From Planctomycetales bacterium (GTDB lineage: Bacteria; Planctomycetota; Planctomycetia; Planctomycetales; Planctomycetaceae), in NCBI GenBank assembly GCA_020050375.1, contig JAGVKR010000184.1:1-12516 (forward strand): DNA of 12,516 nt, read 5' to 3'. The notes under the pieces were generated by a model. It made no database searches, was not told where the DNA came from, and saw only the letters and a list, made by a program, of their open reading frames with translations. Positions 1-7,608 of the stretch are shown piece by piece (the stretch's first letter is position 1; every line of letters begins with the position of its first letter). Made by a program: the position numbers and the translations under genes.

Positions 1-603
1 CCCGTATTTGACGGCGTTGTCGAGCAGGTTGACGAACACCATCTCGAGATCGTGCGGCCGGCCGACAACCACGCACGGTTCGACATCCAGGCAAAGCTGC
101 CCCGGCTGGAGATGATTGCGGCGCTCGATCTCGTCGGCGCACGTTCGCAGCAAGGTGGCCAGAGGAACCTCTTCGAGCTGATCGGGAGATTCGACGTGGT
201 CGAGCCGGGCGACTGCGAGCAGATGATCGATCAGCGAATCGAGCCGGCGGATGTCTTCCAGCATGAACCGATAAAACTCCCGCTGCTGCTCGGGAGCGAC
301 GGGCCGCATGTCGAGCGTCTGCAGACAGAGTTTGATCGAGGCGATGGGGGACTTCAGTTCGTGCGTGACACTGTCGATGAAGTTGGCCTGCCGACGATTG
401 AGGCGGAATTCCTTGATCGTCCAGATGAAATAGACGACCACGCCGATCAGAATCAGCGCGAAGAAGATCGTCCCCACCGTGAGCAGGGCCCATTGCTCCT
501 CGCGCGCCTGGGCGATGATCCAGATCACCAGCAGGGCGACGATCAGCGCCAGCAGAACCGCCAGCAGGACGATGGGCCAGGTCAGCGACGAGCGTTTGAT
601 CAT
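1..603 (-). CDS. Sensor histidine kinase, N-terminal part (runs off window)
   Basis: Membrane-bound sensor kinase of a two-component system. My reverse-strand translation gives 201 residues from the ATG at 603-601, with the frame open to the window edge. Two hydrophobic segments (about residues 8-32 and 40-62) are separated by a very short loop, so there is almost no extracytoplasmic sensor domain. The HisKA dimerisation helix follows, with H-box FIDSVTHELKSP and phospho-acceptor His81. The N-box NLLDNAVKYG is cut by the edge at residues 192-201; the G-boxes of the ATPase domain lie outside. The upstream Shine-Dalgarno is weak. The gene is divergent from the heme protein at 712, with a 108-base gap between them. 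The partner response regulator is not visible and would have to lie beyond the left edge or elsewhere. The kinase family is certain; the signal sensed is unknown. Confidence 0.9.
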   Translation of the reverse strand, partial: MIKRSSLTWPIVLLAVLLALIVALLVIWIIAQAREEQWALLTVGTIFFALILIGVVVYFIWTIKEFRLNRRQANFIDSVTHELKSPIASIKLCLQTLDMRPVAPEQQREFYRFMLEDIRRLDSLIDHLLAVARLDHVESPDQLEEVPLATLLRTCADEIERRNHLQPGQLCLDVEPCVVVGRPHDLEMVFVNLLDNAVKYG

Positions 604-622
604 ACGTCGATTGTTCCGTGAC

Positions 623-637
623 GAAAGCAGAGCTTTC
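623..637. repeat. Short perfect inverted repeat in a divergent intergenic region
   Basis: GAAAGC (623-628) and GCTTTC (632-637) form a perfect 6-bp inverted repeat with a 3-base loop. It sits between the divergent kinase and heme-protein genes, about 20 bases from the kinase start. It could be an operator or a chance palindrome; nothing else supports a function. Confidence 0.3.
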
Positions 638-711
638 AGCTTACAATGTGGGCCGACATGAAGCGAGGATTGCACCCGCGAAGCAAGATTGTTGGTGCGG
701 AGAATCAGTGA

Positions 712-2034
712 TTGAAGACCGTCAATTTACAATCCGCGTTTCTCGTTTGGCAATCGCTGATTGTCGCGGTGTGCAGCCTGTGGTCTGCGACCGCTCTGGC
801 CCAGCCGCCCGACGAGGGGAAGCTCCCCTATCGCCGGCAGCCGATCGACTATTTCGGCGCGGCCGCCGACGACCCCGTGGCACGCCTTCAAGCGCGGCTC
901 GAAAACGGCGAAGCGCGGCTGGAGTTTCGCGAAGGACAAGGATACCTCCCTGCGTTGCTCGATGTCTTGAAGGTCCCCGCCAGCTCGCAAATGCTGGTCT
1001 TCGCGAAAAATTCGGTCAACGCCCGAATCATCGCGCCGGAGAATCCGCGGGCCCTGTACTTCAATGACGAAGTTTATGTGGGATGGGTGCCCGGCGCCCC
1101 CGCGCTGGAAATCTCCGCCGTCGACCCGCAGAAGGGAGCATTATTTTATACGCTCCTCCAGCAGGCCGACCAACCGGCGAAGCTCGTCCGCGAAGAGAGT
1201 TGTCTGTTGTGCCATGCTTCGACACATGCGCTGCAGGTCCCCGGCCATCTGCTGCGCTCGTTTCTGACCGATCCGCAGGGAAACCCGACGCAAGGCTATT
1301 CCCAGATCACGCACGATAGCCCCCTGGCGCAACGGTGGGGAGGCTGGTACGTCACGGGTGACTTCGGTGCTTTGGCGCACCGCGGAAACCTGACGACGGC
1401 AGTCGCCCTGGAGGAGCACGCGCGCCGTCCCGACGGGCCGGGGCACAGTGTCGAATTGATCAAACGCTTCGACATCGCCCGATATCCCGCCGCGCAAAGC
1501 GACGTGGTGGCCCTGCTCGTCCACGACCACCAGCTCCACCTGCACAACCTGCTGACGCGCGTCAACTACGAAGAACGATTGCAACTCTCGAACAACTCCC
1601 CAAAGCCCACCGACAAAAACGATGAATCGTCGGGGTCGACCGGCGACGAGTTGACCAGGCACGAAGAAAAGCTCGTCCGCTATTTGCTGTTCGTCGACGC
1701 TCCCGCCTTCGACAACCCGATTCTGGGAACATCGAGCTTCGAATCGTGGTTCCCGAAACAGGGGCCGCGCGACAAGCAGGGACGGTCTCTGCGCGAGTTC
1801 GATCTGGAGACGCGGTTGTTTCGCTTCCGTTGCAGCTATCTGATCCACTCACCCGCGTTCGACGGATTGCCCGGTCCAGTCAAAGAGCGCGTTTATCGTC
1901 GATTGTGGGAAGTGCTCAGCCGCGACGCACCGCCCGAACCATACGACCGGTTGCCCCGAAGCGAACGCCGGGCAATCGTCGAGATTCTGCGCGAGACGAA
2001 GCCGGGGCTGCCCGAATATTGGATGGCTCCGTGA
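712..2034 (+). CDS. Secreted single-heme c-type cytochrome-like protein
   Basis: A 440-residue protein predicted to be exported to the periplasm. TTG is the only plausible start: an in-frame TGA sits directly upstream at 709-711, and GGAGA at 699-703 gives a good Shine-Dalgarno about 8 bases away. Residues 10-30 form a signal peptide ending ALA before Gln31. One canonical heme c attachment motif, CLLCH, is at residues 164-168; no second CXXCH is present. The histidine-rich stretch HDHQLHLHN near residues 251-259 could supply a distal ligand or metal site (inference). The C-terminal third is charged and ends ETKPGLPEYW. It lies upstream of, and convergent with, the toxin-antitoxin pair. I recognise the heme-binding motif but not a named family; electron carrier or redox enzyme subunit are both possible. 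Confidence is high that it is a gene and moderate for heme binding. Confidence 0.8.
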   Translation: MKTVNLQSAFLVWQSLIVAVCSLWSATALAQPPDEGKLPYRRQPIDYFGAAADDPVARLQARLENGEARLEFREGQGYLPALLDVLKVPASSQMLVFAKNSVNARIIAPENPRALYFNDEVYVGWVPGAPALEISAVDPQKGALFYTLLQQADQPAKLVREESCLLCHASTHALQVPGHLLRSFLTDPQGNPTQGYSQITHDSPLAQRWGGWYVTGDFGALAHRGNLTTAVALEEHARRPDGPGHSVELIKRFDIARYPAAQSDVVALLVHDHQLHLHNLLTRVNYEERLQLSNNSPKPTDKNDESSGSTGDELTRHEEKLVRYLLFVDAPAFDNPILGTSSFESWFPKQGPRDKQGRSLREFDLETRLFRFRCSYLIHSPAFDGLPGPVKERVYRRLWEVLSRDAPPEPYDRLPRSERRAIVEILRETKPGLPEYWMAP

Positions 2035-2079
2035 TTTCAGATTTTGATGGTGCGCTATTCCGGAAACTTGGGGCGCATA

Positions 2080-2499
2080 TTACTTTCCTAAAACCTGCAC
2101 ACCAAGGCTCGTCGCCGCACTGCGGAGTGCGTCGTCGAGCGACGCCAAAGGGATCTGCCAACGCAGCGCGACGTCCAGGTAGGTGGCGTCGTAGCTCGTC
2201 AGGCCGTGGCTGCGGCATAGCGGCAGAATACGATCGAACACTTGACGGGAGGCGTCTTCGTCCACCTGAATGTCGAGATTCGAAAGGAGTTGCACAAACT
2301 GCATTGAATCATCAGGTGAAATTCGTTTTCGCTTCTCGGCCATCGCAAGGACATTGGCAACTTCCAGGAACCAAAGCCCGGGGACAACGGCCGTTTCCAC
2401 AGCCAGGCGATCCTGAATTTGGGCAGTCTTGGGGGTGCTTTCGTCGGCGAAGCACCAGGCAATTGCCATCGAGCAGTCGAGGATCAGCGTGGGTTTCAT
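2080..2499 (-). CDS. vapC: PIN-domain toxin, VapC family ribonuclease
   Basis: Toxin of a type II toxin-antitoxin module; family members are Mg-dependent RNases that stop growth when freed from the antitoxin. The 139 residues match the usual PIN-domain length. The acidic metal-binding residues are in their expected places: Asp8 (LILDCS), Glu46 (FLEVANV), Asp104 (SYDATYLDVA) and Asp122/123 (SLDDAL), so the nuclease looks intact. The ATG at 2499 overlaps the antitoxin stop codon (2496-2498) in an ATGA arrangement, implying translational coupling. The gene is convergent with the heme-protein gene, with 45 bases between the stops. RNA target unknown. Confidence 0.9.
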   Translation of the reverse strand: MKPTLILDCSMAIAWCFADESTPKTAQIQDRLAVETAVVPGLWFLEVANVLAMAEKRKRISPDDSMQFVQLLSNLDIQVDEDASRQVFDRILPLCRSHGLTSYDATYLDVALRWQIPLASLDDALRSAATSLGVQVLGK

Positions 2500-2747
2500 T
2501 TCCGCCCCTCGACGATCAGATCATAAACCCGCAGGCCCCCCAACCGGTTGCGACTCGCCAACGCCCGCATCTTGAGAATTGTTTCCCGGCGACTTTCCGA
2601 GGAATGGTTTGGTTGGGCAGGAACCAGTCGAGCCACGGGGTTGCCATGCCGAGTGATCGTGATTTCCTCCCCGGCCGCAACTCGTTCGAGGAGTTGCGAA
2701 AATCGCGTCTTGGCTTCGTAGGCTCCCACAGTATTCACGCGTTTCAT
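2496..2747 (-). CDS. Phd/YefM-type antitoxin paired with the PIN toxin
   Basis: Antitoxin of 83 residues. The N-terminal half has the Phd/YefM pattern VGAYEAKTRFSQLLERVAAG followed by GEEITITRHGNPVARLVP, the DNA-binding and dimerisation fold. The C-terminal half (residues 50-83) should be the toxin-binding tail. GGAG at 2757-2760 is a good Shine-Dalgarno 9 bases before the ATG. The antitoxin comes first in the operon and overlaps the toxin by 4 bases, the normal order that allows antitoxin excess and autoregulation. A palindromic operator lies just upstream. Pairing of a Phd-type antitoxin with a PIN toxin is common. Confidence 0.9.
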   Translation of the reverse strand: MKRVNTVGAYEAKTRFSQLLERVAAGEEITITRHGNPVARLVPAQPNHSSESRRETILKMRALASRNRLGGLRVYDLIVEGRK

Positions 2748-2770
2748 TGTCGCACACTCCAGAACGCGAA

Positions 2771-2815
2771 TAGACTAGTCGTAGACTAGTCTAACATATT
2801 CGGTGTCCCGGTCAA
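2771..2815 (-). promoter_or_regulatory. Toxin-antitoxin promoter with palindromic operator
   Basis: On the minus strand TTGACC (2815-2810) and TAGACT (2793-2788) are 16 bases apart, matching -35 and -10 elements at 5/6 and 4/6 positions. The sequence TAGACTAGTC occurs twice in direct orientation (2771-2780 and 2782-2791), an 11-base period or about one helical turn. Each copy contains the palindrome ACTAGT, and the promoter-proximal copy extends to a 12-bp palindrome (2782-2793) that covers the -10. This is the layout expected for autorepression by the antitoxin or its complex with toxin. The DNA is visible; the binding is inferred. Confidence 0.65.
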
Positions 2816-3304
2816 ATGCAATCGATCTCGTTGAACGACACCAGTTCGGCGAGGAAAGTCGTGGTCCATCGATCGGAATTTATCATGCAACGTCGAGTCC
2901 TCCCGACCATGTTTCGGGAATTGCGGCGCGTGCTGAAGGAGAACGGCTCTGTATGCATCGTCACCGAATCTCATTCACAAATCGAAGGCCGCTTTTACAA
3001 CCGGTATTTTCCGTCCCTCGCCGATAACGAGAAACGCCGTTACCCCGATGACCATGTGATTGTGTCCCGGGCCAAAGAAGCCGGCTTCTGCCTTGATGCA
3101 TCCGAGGTGCTTTCGTCCTCGACGCGTGAAGACTCAAAAGAGTTTCTCCGTAATGTTGCTGAGAAGAACTGGTCGATGTTTCGCTTGCTTTCCGATCGAG
3201 AGTTCACCGCAGGATTCGCGGCACTTTCAGCCGATCTTGGCTGCAACTTTGAACCACTCGGGGGCGGCGAAACTCTGCTCTGGTTTCGCATCACGGCTCG
3301 ATAG
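2816..3304 (+). pseudogene. C-terminal remnant of a class I SAM-dependent methyltransferase
   Basis: The open frame encodes 162 residues. From about residue 24 it resembles the second half of a methyltransferase-11-type enzyme: FRELRRVLKENGSVCIVTES corresponds to the late strand and helix where full-length members have RvLkpgG. The glycine-rich SAM-binding motif and the acidic strand-2 residue should precede this by about 80-100 residues and are absent. The upstream sequence is closed by an in-frame TAA at 2792-2794 and I found no matching piece in the other frames. The first 23 residues do not look methyltransferase-like. The start overlaps the -35 of the toxin-antitoxin promoter. It is most simply a gene truncated when the toxin-antitoxin DNA arrived or by a deletion; a shortened expressed protein cannot be excluded. 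Confidence 0.6.
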
Positions 3305-3418
3305 CCCGTTTCAAATTGTCGACGACGAGCCTCGCGCTCCGGCGGTGGTCCCTGATTTCAGATAATCCACCGGCGCTCATCAATCGCATCGACAGACGCA
3401 CAAATCGGCGAGCGGACC

Positions 3419-4687
3419 TCAGACGTAATAGCCGAGCGACTCGAGCGGTAGCGCGAACTCGGCGGCCAGCCGTTGGTTGCCCCGAATGACGACGCGCTTG
3501 AGCTCGCGGATCTGCTCGTCGTCGAACTTGAGCGACAGGCGCGGCGCGCTCGACACCAGGCTCGCCAGGCTTTCTTTATCGAGCGCCGCGCGAACGGCGG
3601 CCGTCCATTCGGTCGATCCGGCGGCGACAATCTCGGCCAGGCGGCTCTCGACCACCGTCATCCGTTCGTTGCCGACGATGTTGAAATCGCCGAGATCGGC
3701 CTCGTGCAGCTCGAGATTCATGAACTGGCACAATTTCTCGAGATACCGCCGCGCGCCGTGCGTCTGCAATTCTTCCAGCGGAAGGACCAACAGGTTTTCG
3801 CGGCCGAACCGCTGGCTGTAGACGTCGATCAGCTCCGAATAGTCGAGGTTCTGCAGGTACAGGCACCGCACCTGCGTGTGCATGCCGGCCCACCATTCAT
3901 CGAACGGCGGCAGCGGCGCTCCAGCCAGGAAGGCATAATTCCGTTTGAGGTTGAAGTACATCGACGCGATGTAATCGAGCTGGTTGCAAATCGTGAAAAT
4001 GATCTTGGCCGTGGGAAAATACCGTTTCAGCCGCCCTGCGATTGCGTCGCCCGGCAGGTGCCGCGGGCAATAGTACACTTCGCTGGCGTCGCAGAACGAC
4101 TCGTCGGAGACGACGATCGGTCGCTTTTGACGGCGCGGATTCCAGTATGCAAAGTCGCGGCACCATTCGAGCATCTGCCGCTCGTTGAGCAGATGGTCGT
4201 CGAGATACTTGAGGTTCGAAAACAGGCTCCCCGCTTCGCCGAACGGGGTGCCCAGATAGTGCAGGTCGGGCCGGCGGGCGAAGAAGTTCGATTGCAGCGC
4301 TTTCCCCCCGGCGTGGCCGAAGCCGACGTGCAGGAACACCGGCTCGTCGGCGGCCAGGGAGACGCCCGACTTCTGCAACTGCGTCAGCAGACGGGCTTGT
4401 GCTGAGCTGCGGGTTACTGACTCCGTCGCGCCTGTTCCCGGAACTTCCGCATGGAGCAAGTCGTGCAACGCAGCCGCGCTGCGCAATTCGGCGATTTCGT
4501 CCGCCTGTGTCTTGAGCTTATTCTTGAGCGACGTCAGTTCATCCGACACCACGCTTTTCGAGCGTCGCAACTGCTCCAGCTCCTCGGCAAGCGCCTGCCG
4601 GGAGGCGTTCAGATCGGCGAATTGGGCCCACGGGAGCAGCGCGTACCCCCGGCGCTCGAGAATCCGGCGAAGGGATCGGATGAGCAT
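3419..4687 (-). CDS. Sulfotransferase-like protein with N-terminal coiled coil
   Basis: A 422-residue protein. I chose the ATG at 4687 because it begins a natural sequence (MLIRSLRRILERRG) with GAAG upstream; the frame is open further but that stretch overlaps oleD. Residues about 26-72 are heptad-rich and probably a coiled coil. The catalytic domain starts near 115: VFLHVGFGHAGGKALQSNFF occupies the position of the PAPS-binding loop, and IIFTICNQLDYIASMYFNLK (219-238) the 3'-phosphate-binding segment. The family usually has a PKTGTTSLQ-like loop and an Arg before NQ; here the loop is GHAGGKALQ and the Arg is Cys222, while Ser232 and Tyr234 remain. So the fold is recognisable but PAPS-dependent activity is uncertain. 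It follows oleD on the same strand after 119 bases. The acceptor is unknown; a cell-surface glycan or lipid is possible. Confidence 0.7.
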   Translation of the reverse strand: MLIRSLRRILERRGYALLPWAQFADLNASRQALAEELEQLRRSKSVVSDELTSLKNKLKTQADEIAELRSAAALHDLLHAEVPGTGATESVTRSSAQARLLTQLQKSGVSLAADEPVFLHVGFGHAGGKALQSNFFARRPDLHYLGTPFGEAGSLFSNLKYLDDHLLNERQMLEWCRDFAYWNPRRQKRPIVVSDESFCDASEVYYCPRHLPGDAIAGRLKRYFPTAKIIFTICNQLDYIASMYFNLKRNYAFLAGAPLPPFDEWWAGMHTQVRCLYLQNLDYSELIDVYSQRFGRENLLVLPLEELQTHGARRYLEKLCQFMNLELHEADLGDFNIVGNERMTVVESRLAEIVAAGSTEWTAAVRAALDKESLASLVSSAPRLSLKFDDEQIRELKRVVIRGNQRLAAEFALPLESLGYYV

Positions 4688-4806
4688 AAGATTCTTCGGC
4701 GCGGAGGGATTGCGAACGGTCAGGCGCGGCGACCAGGATTGGCGATCGGCCGCAATGTTAGTCCGTCCCGGGATTTCGTCAACATGAGCTTGGCGGCTCG
4801 CGTCGC

Positions 4807-5811
4807 TTATCTGCGGCCGGCCAGCTTCTTCAGTTCCGGCTCCAGCCGGCGCATTCCCTCGGCAACCGAGACAAGCGGCGTGTAGTTGAAGTCCCGCTGC
4901 GCCCGGGCCACGCTGTAATAGTGCGAACCGCACAGTTGCTGCGCGAGAAATCGCGTCATCGGGGGCTCGCCGCTCAACCGACCGGCGGAATAGGCCGTTT
5001 CCAGCAGCCTACCGGCGGCATACGCCATCTTCGACGAGATCGACTTCGTGACCGGCGGCAATCCGGCGCGCGACAGCAGCTCGTCAACCCAGTTCCAGAG
5101 GTTCACCGGTTCGGGCTCATTGATGAAGTACGCCTTCCCCGCCACAACCGAGCCGCGGGCCAATTTGTCGGCGGCCTGAATGTGCGCCGCGGCGACGTTC
5201 TCGACGTACGACATCGAAACCAGATTGTCCCCTTTCCCCACGCGCCGCAGGCGGCCCGCTTTGGCGCGTTCGATCAGTCGCGGGATCAGATGGTTGTCGC
5301 GCGGCCCCCAGATCAGGTGCGGACGCAGCGCCACCGTGTACGTCCCGTCGATGCCGTTGTCCTCCAGCACCGCTTTCTCGGCCAGCGCCTTGCTGCGCGG
5401 GTAATGACACAGGTAACTCGACGGATAGGGAAGCGATTCATCCGCGCCAAGGTGGTCGCGACCGTCGTAGATGACACTTGGGGAACTCGTATACACCATC
5501 CGCCGAACTCGTTGCTGCCGACAGCCGGCCAGAACGTGCCGGGTCCCCAGAGTGTTGATGTCGTGATAATAGTCCCACGAACCCCAGATCCCGGAAACAG
5601 CCGCGACATGAAACACGACATCAACGCCGTTGCAGGCGGCGGTCACCGCGACATCGTCGCGGATGTCCCCGATGTGACACTCGACGCCCAGCTCGTCCAA
5701 CCGCGGATACTTCCCCCGGCACAGGACACGGACGGTGTCTCCTCGAGCGACGAGTTGCTCGACGAGATACGTCCCCAGGAATCCCCCGCCGCCGGTGACC
5801 AGTGCGCGCAT
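4807..5811 (-). CDS. oleD: OleD-type NAD(P)-dependent beta-keto acid reductase
   Basis: A 334-residue extended short-chain dehydrogenase. The Rossmann motif TGGGGFLG is at residues 6-13, the catalytic Ser region YTSSPSV at 107-113, and the YxxxK pair is Tyr137/Lys141 (HYPRSK). In olefin biosynthesis OleD reduces the 2-alkyl-3-ketoacid made by OleA to the 3-hydroxyacid that OleC closes to a beta-lactone. Such genes are often labelled 3-beta-hydroxysteroid dehydrogenase or NAD-dependent epimerase. The main evidence for OleD is the neighbour: oleC ends only 3 bases before this ATG, so the two are probably translated together. C-terminal residues 250-334 form the substrate domain. Cofactor preference for NADPH is from family knowledge. 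Confidence 0.8.
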   Translation of the reverse strand: MRALVTGGGGFLGTYLVEQLVARGDTVRVLCRGKYPRLDELGVECHIGDIRDDVAVTAACNGVDVVFHVAAVSGIWGSWDYYHDINTLGTRHVLAGCRQQRVRRMVYTSSPSVIYDGRDHLGADESLPYPSSYLCHYPRSKALAEKAVLEDNGIDGTYTVALRPHLIWGPRDNHLIPRLIERAKAGRLRRVGKGDNLVSMSYVENVAAAHIQAADKLARGSVVAGKAYFINEPEPVNLWNWVDELLSRAGLPPVTKSISSKMAYAAGRLLETAYSAGRLSGEPPMTRFLAQQLCGSHYYSVARAQRDFNYTPLVSVAEGMRRLEPELKKLAGRR

Positions 5812-5814
5812 CGT

Positions 5815-7536
5815 TCAGCCCATCCGTTTGCGTGTGGCCCAGAGGGCCAGTTGTTCGCGGTTGATTTTGATATTGTGCCGCACGTCGACGGGAAGCAACC
5901 CATCGTACATCAGGAATCGTTCGATTCGCCGCGTCGTCTCGTGGGCCAGCGCCAACTGCCGCAGCTCTTCGATTGGAACCGCCGCCAGACCCGGTTCGAG
6001 CTCCACGACGATCACCGGGACCTGCGCCGGCTTTTTTCCCACCCCGACCAGGGCGCATCGGCGAACGTGCGGATGCGTGTTGAAGATCGGCTCGACACAC
6101 TCGGTGAACATTCGCCCCTGCTCGGTCTCGACAATGTGCGCCTTACGTCCGCAGAACCAAAGCGCCCCATCGGCATCGAGGTGACCGACATCTCCCATTC
6201 TATGCCAGAATCCATCGCCATCGCGAATCTTGGCGCCGGCCGTCGCCGCCGGCTGCCGGAAATACTCGCGCGTGACGACCGGCCCGCGAACGATGATCTC
6301 GCCGATCTCGCCGGGAGGCAGCTCGCGCGAGTCGGCGATCGATTCGATTGGTCCCTCGACGGTGGCGATAATCCTCAAATGAATCTGTGCGAACGGTTTG
6401 CCGACGCAGGTGCCCGCCCCCTGGCGGGTCCGTTCGGCGGTTCGCGTCAGCACTTCTTTGGCGCCAATCGAACAGACGGGCAGCGCCTCGGTTGCCCCGT
6501 AGGGGGTGAATAACTCGGCTCGCTCACCGGTCAGCGTTTTTTGCATCGAGGCCAGGACGTCGACCGGAACCGGCGCCCCGGCCAGAAAAACCCGCTGCAC
6601 CGTTGGAAACGGGATCTTTCGCTCGCTGCAATATCGTCCGACCCTGTCCCAGATCGCCGGCGAGCCGAAGCCCTGCGTCACCGATTGATTCTGGATCGCT
6701 TCCACAATTCGGGCCGGATTCACCCGCGCCGGCCGAGTCGGATCCATGTCGGGGATCACGGTTGTCATTCCCATCGCTGCATTGAACAGCGCGAACAGCG
6801 GAAAGCCGGGGAGATCGACGCCACCCGGCTCGATGTGGTAGTGGTCGCGCAGCGCCTCGACCTGCGCTGCGAACATGCCGTGTTCGTAAACAACCCCCTT
6901 GGCCGGCCCCGTGCTGCCGCTGGTGAAAATGATCGCGGCGGGATCGGTGGAGAGCGTTGGTGCGAGGGTGAAGTCTGACTTTTGCAACGCGCCCCCCCCT
7001 GGCCCCCCCTTCCTAAGGGGGGGAGTTTGGTCGTCCCCTGAATCCCGAATCCCGAATCCTGAATCCTTGAGCTCACTGTACGTCGCCCCTCCCCAAAACC
7101 AACGTCTTCCGACCGTGACGTTGAAGCGGGCATTGGGAAAGCGGCCGAAACTCAGAACGCGTAAGGCCTGCACCGCAGGAATCGCCACGAAGCCCTCGGG
7201 GTCGACCTGGTCGAGGCAGCGAAAGACCCGCTTCGGCCCCATTCCCGGATCGATGAGGACCACCACTGCCCCCGCCTTGAACAGGGCATATGTCAGCGCG
7301 ATGAACTCGATCCCCGGTCGAACCATCAGGACGATTCTTGTCCCGTGCGGCAGTCCCAAACGGAAAAATCCGACAGCCAATCGATCGCTCAAATCGTCAA
7401 GCTGCCGAAACGTCAACTCGGTATCCGTCACACGCCCCGCATGATCCCGTCCGCGCGGAACAACGATCCCCCGTTGATCCGGAAACCTCGCGGCGGTTTC
7501 CACGAGCGTCGAAGCAATATTGAGCACATCGGCCAT
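5815..7536 (-). CDS. oleC: OleC-type beta-lactone synthetase (AMP-dependent ligase family)
   Basis: A 573-residue adenylate-forming enzyme. Visible motifs: ATP loop [14 protein letters not shown] (202-215), FTPYGATE (343-350), the ribose-binding Asp449 in HRMGDVG, the hinge FCGRKAH (461-467) and C-terminal RHNIKINRE with candidate Lys557. The RHN.KI.RE ending and the downstream oleD point to OleC, which uses ATP to turn a 2-alkyl-3-hydroxyacid into a beta-lactone, rather than a general fatty acyl-CoA ligase. Residues about 157-190 are foreign-looking ([10 protein letters not shown], then [11 protein letters not shown]) and are encoded by intergenic-type repeats, inserted in frame in the linker before the ATP loop. 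All later motifs are intact, so the enzyme is probably still functional. It lies 72 bases after fhcC with no strong Shine-Dalgarno. Confidence 0.82.
   Translation of the reverse strand: MADVLNIASTLVETAARFPDQRGIVVPRGRDHAGRVTDTELTFRQLDDLSDRLAVGFFRLGLPHGTRIVLMVRPGIEFIALTYALFKAGAVVVLIDPGMGPKRVFRCLDQVDPEGFVAIPAVQALRVLSFGRFPNARFNVTVGRRWFWGGATYSELKDSGFGIRDSGDDQTPPLRKGGPGGGALQKSDFTLAPTLSTDPAAIIFTSGSTGPAKGVVYEHGMFAAQVEALRDHYHIEPGGVDLPGFPLFALFNAAMGMTTVIPDMDPTRPARVNPARIVEAIQNQSVTQGFGSPAIWDRVGRYCSERKIPFPTVQRVFLAGAPVPVDVLASMQKTLTGERAELFTPYGATEALPVCSIGAKEVLTRTAERTRQGAGTCVGKPFAQIHLRIIATVEGPIESIADSRELPPGEIGEIIVRGPVVTREYFRQPAATAGAKIRDGDGFWHRMGDVGHLDADGALWFCGRKAHIVETEQGRMFTECVEPIFNTHPHVRRCALVGVGKKPAQVPVIVVELEPGLAAVPIEELRQLALAHETTRRIERFLMYDGLLPVDVRHNIKINREQLALWATRKRMG
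6983..7067. repeat. C-rich palindrome plus GAATCCY heptad repeats inside oleC
   Basis: Two repeat types lie side by side in the oleC coding region. Positions 6983-7024 begin TGCAACGCG and continue as C-runs, then CCCTTCCTAAGGG, then G-runs, an inverted repeat. Positions 7040-7067 are four tandem 7-base units: GAATCCC, GAATCCC, GAATCCT, GAATCCT. The first part is nearly the same as 12345-12387 in opposite orientation in non-coding DNA, so it is a dispersed element rather than conserved oleC sequence. The insertion keeps the frame open. Confidence 0.8.
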
Positions 7537-7570
7537 GAATCGTGCAACAGCTCACATCGGATGGTGTTCT

Positions 7571-7607
7571 TTCACTCCGCATTCCAAATTCCCCACTCCG
7601 CACTCGC
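7571..7607. repeat. Degenerate short tandem repeat between fhcC and oleC
   Basis: The fhcC-oleC gap contains CACTCCGC twice (7573-7580 and 7594-7601), interspersed with ATTCC units and followed by a further ACTCGC. The texture resembles the heptad repeats inside oleC. It may be the same class of simple repeat at an earlier or more decayed stage. Confidence 0.45.
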
Positions 7608-7608
7608 A

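Noticed and set aside
52..621. A 189-codon plus-strand open frame at the left end
   Set aside because: The minus strand of the same DNA encodes clear histidine kinase H-box and N-box motifs.
1746..2789. A 347-codon plus-strand open frame across the heme protein end and the toxin-antitoxin genes
   Set aside because: It overlaps three better supported genes in other frames and has no recognisable domain.
3473..4405. A 310-codon plus-strand open frame
   Set aside because: Antisense to the sulfotransferase-like gene; the translation shows shadow-type composition.
4921..6513. A 530-codon plus-strand open frame
   Set aside because: It lies antisense to oleD and oleC, which have complete motif sets; its translation is low-complexity and Arg/Asp/His-rich, as expected of a high-GC shadow frame.
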